From assembly GCA_026874595.1 (NCBI GenBank), contig CM049306.1, positions 62,192,019 through 62,256,018 on the forward strand: 64,000 nt of DNA, given 5' to 3'. The translations under genes and the position numbers were made by a program. The first letter of the stretch is position 1, and the number at the start of each line of letters is the position of its first letter. The notes under the pieces were generated by a model. It did no database searches and was not told the DNA's origin. It saw only the letters and a program-made list of their open reading frames with translations. The DNA comes from Sipunculus nudus (lineage: Eukaryota; Annelida; Sipuncula; Golfingiida; Sipunculidae). This document shows, one piece after another, positions 46,705 through 56,558 of this stretch.

Positions 46705-46862
46705 TATGATTCTCCCGCTGACAGACGTGGAGACGAGTTTTTCGAGTAAAACCAGCCTCGGAATTAAAAACTGCTGCACGTTTACACGTAAGTCAACCGT
46801 GGATGTAATAATTATTATTTTCCCCAACAGGATAACGTCAATTTTTGTCTTAACTCAGGAAA

Positions 46863-47027
46863 ATGACAGTTCGAGAAGTGGATGAAAATGTAAAAGTAGT
46901 GTCAGAAATGGCGTGCACATCTGCACATACTAGAAATGATGCGAACCCAATAGCTTGTACTGTCACCCCATCGTCTTCAGTTCATCTTAAATCGACGTTT
47001 GGGGTGACAAGCTGTCGCTACGACTGA
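46863..47027 (+). CDS. Candidate first coding exon truncated by an A insertion
   Basis: An ATG in good context (GGAAAATGA) opens 54 codons with no repeat character (MTVREVDENVKVVSEMACTS at the start). The frame stays open to 47020, where an A-family copy begins, and stops seven bases into it. Upstream, TTTACACGTAAGT (near 46782-46794) and TTTTCCCCAACAG (ending 46830) look like a donor and acceptor, though 40-odd nt is very short for an intron. I do not recognise the protein. It may be a real gene whose continuation is displaced or lost, or a chance frame. With 41891-41957 it would form a divergent pair about 200 bp apart before the TA element inserted. Confidence 0.3.
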   Translation: MTVREVDENVKVVSEMACTSAHTRNDANPIACTVTPSSSVHLKSTFGVTSCRYD

Positions 47028-48690
47028 CCAACCTGCTTGCAGAAATCGAAGATTTCCGGCAAGCAATAAACAGACAGTTGCGACTGGCCAACCTGCCTGC
47101 AGAAATGGAAGATTTCCGGCAACCAATTAAAAAAAAAACGGTTCGGGTCCTTTCCTGAAGGACTCACCGACTGAAACTTTGGACAGCAATCACCTGCATG
47201 CGCACAGATGCGCAGGCACGCGTTTTAGGTCTGACCAGGTCTGACCAGGTCTGAGGGCACACTGGAATGGTGACATTCCTATGGCCCTGAGAAAATGGTC
47301 AGCCCGTCCGGTATATTTATTCACAAGTTTTTACCAGGAAATGGCCGTGGTCCCCGCTACGCCAATTAATTCATCCCGTCGGCTGCGGGCCTGAATTGGC
47401 ATTTGGCCCGATGGACCCTACACAAAACGAGCAAACTGCGCTGATTGTCGCTCATACCTACACGAGTCTTTGTCTTACTAAAACGCGTGTCATCGTGCAT
47501 TCCTGCATGACTCTGTGCATTCAGGTTTCCCTCCGTTTATAAAGTTTATATGGACATACTGACAAAGTGACACAAGACCGAGACCAGATGACTTAACCAG
47601 GTTATGGAGAAGACTCAGACGAAGAACATAAGCTATGGTTTATGTAATTGAGTCTTTGGGTTTTAGAGATATGGCCAATATGATGATATGTGTGTGAGGG
47701 TCATGTGCAGCGCCCCCTAGCGGCCAATTCTGGAAAATGAAAAATCGGTTTCGAGATATTAGTGTAAGACATAAGATGTAATAGTTTTAAAAGGATTCTT
47801 TCAAAACTGTGTCCTGTAGAATGCTATATGTGAGACGCAAGAACCGGCAAGCAAGCGGATTTGAGGACAACTGAGAAACAGACGGACACACAGACAAAGT
47901 GACACAAGATTGAGACCAGATGACTAAACGAGTTCATGAAGAAGACTTAGAGGAAAAAAATACAATATAGTTTTTGTAATTGAGGCTTATAATTTTGGAG
48001 ATATTGCCAAAACATGATATGTTGGAGAGGTTTGCACCCAGCGCCCCCTAGCGGCCGAATTAAAAAAATGAAAAATTGATTTCGAGATAATAGTGTAGGA
48101 CTTAAGATATGCCAGTTTCAAAAAGATTCCTGCAAAACTGTGGCCTCCAGGGCAAGATTACTGAAATCTCGAAATATCTCGTTTGACGAGATATTATACG
48201 AGATATTGCGAGACTCTTAATAGAATCTTGTAGTACTAGGTGAATGCTACCTGAAGCAAAAAACTAGACCTCTGTAGCTTTAAAACTGACAAATTTAGAA
48301 AAATATCAGCACTTTTCCCCAAAAATGCGTTACCATGGTTACCGCAAATTGTGTCAGCTACACACCAGAAAACAGGCCTTGGAATGACGATTAAAATGAG
48401 CTACTGTTGAAGTAGATACGACCAATATTAACACAGATATGAACAAAAAACCGTTTTGTATACTTTTGATGACCTTGACCTTGACATTTGACCTATAATG
48501 CCCAAAAACAATAGGCCTCCAGGACTTTTGCTTGTCTACCAGCTGTATAAGTTTGAAAGCAATTGCTGGAAAATTGTGGCCTGTAGAGAGTACACAGACA
48601 GACAGACAAACAAACAAACAAACAGACAAACAGACATCCGCGACTGACCAACCTGCTTGCAGAAATCGAAGATTTCCGGCAAGCAACAAA
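47021..48690 (+). repeat. 1,670-bp direct repeat, copy 2 (A-family body)
   Basis: It is collinear with 39850-41519. It begins mid-unit in the hairpin array and ends exactly after GGCAAGCAACAAAC, where another A element starts (CTAGACGACC). CTCF-like cores are at 47710 and 48041, and a TGACCT array at 48470. Confidence 0.9.
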
Positions 48691-49499
48691 CTAGACGACC
48701 ATAGGTCGAGAGCTTGCCGGACTTAAATGACAAACAAATGGAGAAACAGGACAAACTGACGGTTTTCTATCAATTGAATGACTTTTAAAGCGATTGCTGG
48801 AACGTTTGGCCTGTTGAACGACATATATCACACAAAAGAACATGAAATCAAACATAGCTCAAAACAGACAAATATACTGACACACCTGAGAAAACAGACT
48901 ACAAGTGAAGGTAGAGTTTATAATGTCGGAGATATGGCCAAAAAATGATATGGTATGGAGGCTCTACCGCAGCATCCCCTAGCGGCCATATCCCAAAAAT
49001 TAAAAAAATTCTTTTGAGATATTATTGTAAGAAATGTTCCAAAATGTATATATTATTGTAAGAGATGTTCCAATTCCAAAAGGATTCCTTCAAAACTGTG
49101 GCCTGAAGATTGCTAACTGTAAGACGCAAGATCCAGCAATCAGGCGAAAATGAGGATCACTTACAAACAGACAGACATACTGAAAAACTGTGGCCTGAAG
49201 ATTGCTAACTGTAAGACGCAAGATCCAGCAAGCAGGTGAAATAGAGGATCACTGACAAACAGACAGACATACTGAAAAAGTGACACAAGAATAAGACCAG
49301 ATGACTAACTCAGATTATGTAGAAGATTCAAAGGAAGACAAAAAGTCATAGTGTTTGTAATTGAAGTTTATAGTTTTGTAGATATGGCAAAGAAATATAT
49401 ATAGGGGAGAGGCGAGTGCAACGCCCCCTATTGGCAATATCCAGAAAATGAATAATCTGTTTCGAGATATTACTGTAAGATGTTAGATGTAATAGTTTA

Positions 49500-50744
49500 A
49501 CAAGTGACCCATGGGTCATGACGCTCAGCTGCCAAGCATGACCTGCCACATCATGGGCTGAGATTCACAACTTCCAGTCACATTTTGAAGAACCAATTTG
49601 CCAATATGTTGAAATTTTCTACGACAACAGAAATATACATCACTTATGTCTGGTTAAAACACAGTGACTATATGGTCTTAGGAAAAATGAATGATTGTTA
49701 AGCTATCAGTAACTATTCCCATAGCTTGCTTGATACCTGACAGTCTCAAAAGAAACACCACAAAGGGCAAATATAAGATCAAAATATATAGCAAAAATCA
49801 AGGAAATCCATGCAAGAATTATTGAGAAACGGGTGCTTATAAACATGAAGTTTGAATCAAATTGAGTGACGCATAGATGTGGCATATGTGAAAGACTGAA
49901 GGTTTGGGTTGAATAGTTTCACTTGCAAAATGTTCACAACCATTTAGAATAATTAAGTAATGTGTCCTTGACCTTTGACCTTTTGAACTCGACATCGACA
50001 GGCTTCTTCCCCTATTGGTAGGTTAGCCATATATGACAAATGGAAGGTATAGATTGAAAAGTTTCCTGAAAATGACTCCACAAAAAAAGTGGGTGCAGTG
50101 AACTTCACCTTTGACCTCAAATTCAACAGGTCTGTTCCCCCCCTGTTGGCAGAGAAGCGATATCAGTGCTGGGAAGTTTGGAATGAAATGTCTAGCTTGA
50201 AATGTTTTCACAAACTTTTAAAAAAATTGGATCCTGTGACCCTGATCTTTGATCTTGTGACCTAAAAATCTATAGGATTCTTCTCCCTCTTAGTAGGTGA
50301 AATATATGTAAAAGTTCAAAGAATTGGGATGAAAGATTTGGCTTTAAATGCATCCACAGGCATTAAATAAAGGGACTACTGTGACCTTGACCTTTGACCT
50401 GTTGACTTCAAAATAATTATGGTTCTTCCCCTGTTGGTAGATGAGCTGTATGTGAAAGATGGAAGGTTTTGGATGAAAATTTTAGCTAAAAGAATTATTT
50501 CTGGGGGGTGCATACACTCCCTGTAACTTCGAGAATATAGGTCAGTGACCTAATTTTAGGTTTGCAAGGAGATCATTTGAGAACCTCTAAGACTACATAG
50601 GGTTCATGACCCTAGCCCGTACAGTTACGATTTGTGCCCTGCTAACAGACGGACGGCCGGTCAGCAGGATAAACAGATGGAAGGACGACGGACAAAGACC
50701 CATCGCTATAGCCAGGCATGAGTGAAAGTCAGCTGAGCTAAAAA
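49500..50744 (+). mobile_element. C-family element nested in A element 3
   Basis: It starts ACAAG, then TGACCCATGGGTCA, then GCTCAGCTG, and ends GTCAGCTGAGCTAAAAAT. The A text resumes on both sides (GTAATAGTTT / GATCCTTGCAAAAC), matching uninterrupted modules. The interior is rich in TGACCTTTGACC-type strings and differs from other C copies, showing that interiors change while ends are kept. Confidence 0.8.
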
Positions 50745-50992
50745 TGATCCTTGCAAAACGGTGGCCTGTAGAATGCTATCAGTGAGACTCAAGAACCAAA
50801 AAGCCGGCGAATTTGAGGACAACTGACAAACAAACAGACAAACTTACAAAGGGACACAAGATGGAGACAAGATGACTTAATCAGGTTATGGAGAAGACTC
50901 AGAGGAAGAAAATAAGCTATAGTTTATGTAATTGAGGCTAATAATTTTGGAGATATGGCCAAATAATGATATACTGGATATGTTCGACTGCA

Positions 50993-51006
50993 GCGCCCTC
51001 TGGTGG
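50993..51006 (-). promoter_or_regulatory. Best CTCF-like core in the window
   Basis: The minus strand reads CCACCAGAGGGCGCTGC, a full match to the core of the vertebrate CTCF motif, including the A at the third position. Other exact 14-mer matches in this part are at 52804, 55896, 57044 and 57378. Single mismatches are at about 51987, 53261 and 54402. All share the same orientation. Confidence 0.5.
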
Positions 51007-51596
51007 ACATCCTGAAATCGACAAATGCATTTCGTGATATTAGTGTATGACATAAGATGTAATAGTTTCAAAAGGATTCGTCCACATATCTGACTTGTTG
51101 ATTGCTATATCTAAAGTGCAAAAACTAGCAAGCAGGCGAATATGAGGATAAATGACAAACAGACAGACATACTGACAAAGTGACACTAGATGGAGCCAGG
51201 TGACTTGACCATGTTTTGAAGAAGACCAAGAGAAAGAAAATAAGCTATAGTTTGTGTAATATAGGTTTACTCTTACGGAAATATGTTCAAAAACTGATTT
51301 TTTTGGAAGGGTCAAGTGCAGCGCCCCCTAGCAACCATATCGGGAAAATGAAAAATAATTTTTGAGATATTAGTATAATACATTAGATGAAGGAACAAAC
51401 ATACACGGGTGACCAACATGCTTTCGAAAATCGAAGATTTCCGGCAAGTAATACAATGAATAAAGTCTGGACTGTGCCTCCAACATGTATGATAATAGAT
51501 AGGGCCCGGAAAGGCCGACAAGCACCGCTGCACACGCCGGCTGCCCACCGTAAGGACCCTGTCGCCACTAGCGGCAATTGCACGTGTCTTCGTGGT

Positions 51597-52461
51597 ATGT
51601 ATCAGTTTCAAAAGGATGCCTGCATATCTGTGGCCTATAGGGCATGTCACCGTGAAATCACGAAATCTCATTCGACGAGAAACGGTGCGAGATTTTGCAA
51701 GATTTTTGGTTGGATCACCGAGAACTCACCAAGGGCTACAAGGTGCAAAAATTTTGACCCTTCTAGCATAAAAACTGACAGAGTTGGAAGCTGAAAACTG
51801 CATATTTTCAAAATTCAAAGGTTTTACCCCAAAAATAGAGAAATCTGGCAATAGCGCACTTTGGCACCCATGCGCAAAAATAAGCCCATGGACCCTAGTT
51901 TAAGGTGCTGTGATGGAAATGGCCCAATGTTTAATAGTTCTGGAGGTATAGCACCTAAACAAACTTTCATGTTTTTTCATCTGCAACGCCCCCTGGCGGC
52001 CATTTCCAAAATCTGAAAAACCCGTTTCGAGATATTCTTATGTTACATAAAATATCTCAGAATCAGTAAAATTGCTGCAAATTTGAAAAATATCACGAAA
52101 TTCCATGATTTCTCCCCAAAACTGCGTAACCATGGTAACAGCGAAATGAGGCAATTTTGCAGTGTTGGAAGTGGCCATGCAGTGGCAAATAAAACGGGCT
52201 ACAGATTAGGTGCCGACGGCTATTTTTGACGAAGGTATGAAGAAAAAACCGTTTTTGAGCTTTTTGGTGACCCTGACCTTGACCCTTGACCGATCATGAC
52301 CAAAAACAATAGGCTCCGAGAAGAACCGATTATACACTCTATCGATAAGTTTCAGGACGATTGGTGCAAAATTGTGGCCTGTAGAGCGGGGACATACAGA
52401 CAAACAAACAAACGGAACTGATCAACATACTTGTCGAAATCTCTGATTCCGGCAAGCAATA
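51597..52461 (+). repeat. 0.87-kb direct duplication, copy 1
   Basis: It aligns to 52871-53735 at a constant offset of 1,274. I noticed three base differences: ATCACG/ATCGCG, CTAGCA/CTCGCA and GCCGAC/GCCTAC. Confidence 0.88.
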
Positions 52462-52870
52462 AACTATAACGCGACAGAAATGGCAAACCGGCCCGCAAAG
52501 AGTGCCTGTGGTCACTTATTTTATACGGCGAACGCTATAATTTTTGCAGTCACGGGAAAGCGTGTCTGTCTTTCATACTAAAACGCGTGCATGCATGCGT
52601 GATGGCATGTGTATTTCTGCATGCGGGTTTTAAATTTTACAAAGTTGCTAAAATTTGTGGGGACCGTGTATGATTAAACAAAAGAGGTCATGGGCAGAAA
52701 GGCCCTGAAACGCCAATTCATATGGTGTACAGTTTATGTACCTAAAATGTGTAGTTTTGGAGATATGGTTAAACAATGATAGTAGGTACGGGGTTGCAGT
52801 GCAGCGCCCCCTAGCGGTAATTTTCCAAAAACTGAACAATTGCTTTCGAGATATTAGTGTATGACGTAAC

Positions 52871-53735
52871 ATGTATCAGTTTCAAAAGGATGCCTGCATA
52901 TCTGTGGCCTATAGGGCATGTCACCGTGAAATCGCGAAATCTCATTCGACGAGAAACGGTGCGAGATTTTGCAAGATTTTTGGTTGGATCACCGAGAACT
53001 CACCAAGGGCTACAAGGTGCAAAAATTTTGACCCTTCTCGCATAAAAACTGACAGAGTTGGAAGCTGAAAACTGCATATTTTCAAAATTCAAAGGTTTTA
53101 CCCCAAAAATAGAGAAATCTGGCAATAGCGCACTTTGGCACCCATGCGCAAAAATAAGCCCATGGACCCTAGTTTAAGGTGCTGTGATGGAAATGGCCCA
53201 ATGTTTAATAGTTCTGGAGGTATAGCACCTAAACAAACTTTCATGTTTTTTCATCTGCAACGCCCCCTGGCGGCCATTTCCAAAATCTGAAAAACCCGTT
53301 TCGAGATATTCTTATGTTACATAAAATATCTCAGAATCAGTAAAATTGCTGCAAATTTGAAAAATATCACGAAATTCCATGATTTCTCCCCAAAACTGCG
53401 TAACCATGGTAACAGCGAAATGAGGCAATTTTGCAGTGTTGGAAGTGGCCATGCAGTGGCAAATAAAACGGGCTACAGATTAGGTGCCTACGGCTATTTT
53501 TGACGAAGGTATGAAGAAAAAACCGTTTTTGAGCTTTTTGGTGACCCTGACCTTGACCCTTGACCGATCATGACCAAAAACAATAGGCTCCGAGAAGAAC
53601 CGATTATACACTCTATCGATAAGTTTCAGGACGATTGGTGCAAAATTGTGGCCTGTAGAGCGGGGACATACAGACAAACAAACAAACGGAACTGATCAAC
53701 ATACTTGTCGAAATCTCTGATTCCGGCAAGCAACA
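52871..53735 (+). repeat. 0.87-kb direct duplication, copy 2
   Basis: Copy of 51597-52461 within A element 3. The spacer between the copies contains its own module with a CTCF-like core at 52804. Confidence 0.88.
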
Positions 53736-54975
53736 AACAGACATCCGCGACTGACCAACCTGCTTGCAGAAATCGAAGATTTCCGGCAAGCAATAAAGTT
53801 GTGACTGTGCCTCCAACATGTACGATAATAGATGGGGCCCGGAGAGGCCGTCACGGACCGCTGCACACGCCGGCCGCCCACCGTAAGGACCCTGCCGCCA
53901 CTTGCGGCGACGGCACGTGTCTTCGTGGTTTGGCGTAAAACGGCGCGAGATTTGACGAGACTAACAATGTAACCCCTGAATGTGACCGCGAGTGTCAGCC
54001 GCTATGCAGCGCTGCAAACCATGTGTCTGTAGCGTCAAAAATGACAGAATTATAGGCATTTCTTTGAATGGTCACGTGTTCTCGTTTCACGAGAAACGGT
54101 GCGGGATATGACGAGACTTGCGATTGAACGGCTTAGAACTAGAGGGATGCTGTCTAACGCCAAAAACCAGACCTTTCTATCGCAAATATCAACAGAGATA
54201 GAAGCTGGAAAACTCCGCATTTTCAGATTGTCAAGTTTTACCCCAAAATTCGGTAACCATGGTAACGGCAGCACAAAGCTACATGTGCGAAGGGATAAGC
54301 CAATGTTCCTAGTTTCAGATACGACAAAAAAAAAATGGTGTCACGTTTAATATTTTTTGAGATATTGCAGAAAAATGATATGTTACAGTGTTTCATGTAC
54401 CACGCCCCCTGGTGGCTATTTCCAAAAAATGAAAAATTGGTTTCGAGATATTTCTAAATAACACAAAATATGTCATTTTCAAAGTCATAGTTTAAAAAAT
54501 GCGACCTGTAAGCCATATTTAATGAAATCTCGAAAATTCTCGTTTGACGAGAAATGGTGCGAGATTTTACGAGACTTTCACTTGTATGATAAAAAGCTTA
54601 TTTAGTACTATCTGATGCAAAAAACTAGAACTCTCTAGCTTTAAAAATGACAAAGTAAGAAAAATTAGGCCTTTTATTTTCGAAAATCATGAGTTTTCCC
54701 CAAAAATGTGTAACCATAGAAACAGCAGATTTCAGCAACATATATATCAGAAGAAAGGCCTTGGAATGCCGATTAAAATGAGCCATGTTTGAAGTGGCTA
54801 TGACAAATAGTAATGGAGATATGAATAAAAGAGCACTTTAGGAACTTTTGATGACCTTGACCTTGACCTTTGACCTATATTGCCCAAAAACAATAGGCCT
54901 CCAGGACTTTTCCTTGTCTACCATCTGTGTAAGTTTAAAAGCAATTGCTGCAAAATTGTGGCCTGTAGAGAGTAC

Positions 54976-55010
<35 letters not shown>

Positions 55011-55072
55011 AACAGACATCCGCGACTGACCAACCTGCTTGCAGAAATCGAAGATTTCCGGCAAGCAACAAA

Positions 55073-56558
55073 CTAGATGACCTGAGGTCACGCGCTTGCC
55101 GGAAATGATGTTAAGTTAGTCAGATGAACGAGCAGTGTCAAAGTGAAAGAAAATAATCCATAGTTTGTGAAGAAAAAACCAAAATTAACAAAGTTCTAAA
55201 GAAAATAAGATTTTGATATATTTTTTATCACCTTGACCTTGACCTTTGACTTATTTGAATAATAAACATAGGACTTCCAGATATCATCACGATATATGAC
55301 AAGTGTAATTTACAAAACGATTCCTGCAAAACTGTGGCCAGTAGAATGCTACATGTGAGACGCTAGAACCAGGAAGCAGGCGAAATTGAGGAAAACTGAC
55401 AAACAGACAAACATACTGACAAACTGACCCAAGATTGAGAACAGATGACTTAATCATATTATGAAGAAACCTCAGAGGAAGACAATAAGCTATAGTTTTT
55501 GTAAATGAGGTTAATAGTTTGGAGATATGGGCAAAAAATGATATGTTGTGCAAGTTTGAGTGCACCGCCCCCTAGAAGCCAATTCTGGAAAATGAAAAAT
55601 CGGTTTCTAGATATTAGTGTAGGACATAAGATGTAATAGTTTTAAAACGATTCTTTCAAAACTGTGGCCTGTAGAATGCTATATGTGAGACGCAAGAACC
55701 GGCAAGCAAGCGGATTTGAGGACAACTGAGAAACAGACGGATACACAGACAAAGTGAGACAAGATTGAGACCAGATGACTAAACTAGTTCACGAAGAAGT
55801 CTTAGGGGAAAAAAATAAACTATAGTTTTTGTAATTGAGGCTTATAATTTTGGAGATATTGCCAAAACATGATATGTTGGAGAGGTTTGCACCCAGCGCC
55901 CCCTAGCGGCCGAATTCAAAAAATGAAAAATTGATTTCGAGATAATAGTGTAGGACTTATGATATGTCAGTTTCAAAAATATTCCTGCAAAACTGTGGCC
56001 TCCAGGGCAAGATTACTGAAATCGCGAAATATCTCGTTTGACGAGATATTATACCAGATATTGCGAGACTCTTAATAGAATCTTGCAGTACTTGTTAAAT
56101 GCTACCTGATGCAAAAAACTAGACCTCTCTAGCTGTAAAACTGCCAAAGTTAGAAAAATAAGGCCCCTTATTTTCGAATATCATGACTTTTTCCCAAAAA
56201 TTCGTAACCATGGTTACGGCGCATTTGAGTCAGGTACACACCAGATGACAGGCCTTGGAATGACGATTAAAATGAGCTATGTTTGAAGAAGATACGACTA
56301 ATAGTGACAAAGATATGAAGAAAAAAACGTTTTGAGAAGTTTTGATGACCTTGACCTTGACCTTTGACCTGTATTGCCCAAAAACAATAGGCCTCGAGGA
56401 CTTTTGCTTGTCTATCAGCTGTATAAGTTTAAAGAGAATTGATGCAAAATTGTGGCCTGTAGAGAGTACACAGACAGACAAACAGACAAACAAACAGACA
56501 TCCGCGACTGACCAACCTGCTTGCCGAAATCGAAGATTTCCGGCAAGCAACAAACAAA
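55073..56558 (+). mobile_element. A-family element 4
   Basis: It starts CTAGATGACCTGAGGTCACG and GCTTGCCGGAAAT. It has modules, a TGACCT array at 56346, an ACAG tract, and the hairpin CTTGCCGAAATC-GAA-GATTTCCGGCAAG. It is joined head-to-tail to elements 3 and 5. Confidence 0.85.

Larger units (their letters stand above)
48691..55072 (+). mobile_element. A-family element 3, diverged subfamily
   Basis: The 5' end is CTAG-A-CGACCATAGGTCG, then GCTTGCCGGA; the stem base pair T-A of the other copies is C-G here. Modules are more diverged than in elements 1 and 2. A C element (49500-50744) is nested, and an 865-bp block is duplicated (51597-52461 and 52871-53735). Internal hairpin ends occur near 51435, 52440 and 53775. 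It ends in a canonical hairpin and GGCAAGCAACAAA at 55072. Confidence 0.7.

Noticed and set aside
51387..51794. 135-codon plus-strand frame in A element 3
   Set aside because: Half of it recurs in the duplicated block at 52871 in a shifted frame, and it runs through a terminal hairpin. No domain is visible.
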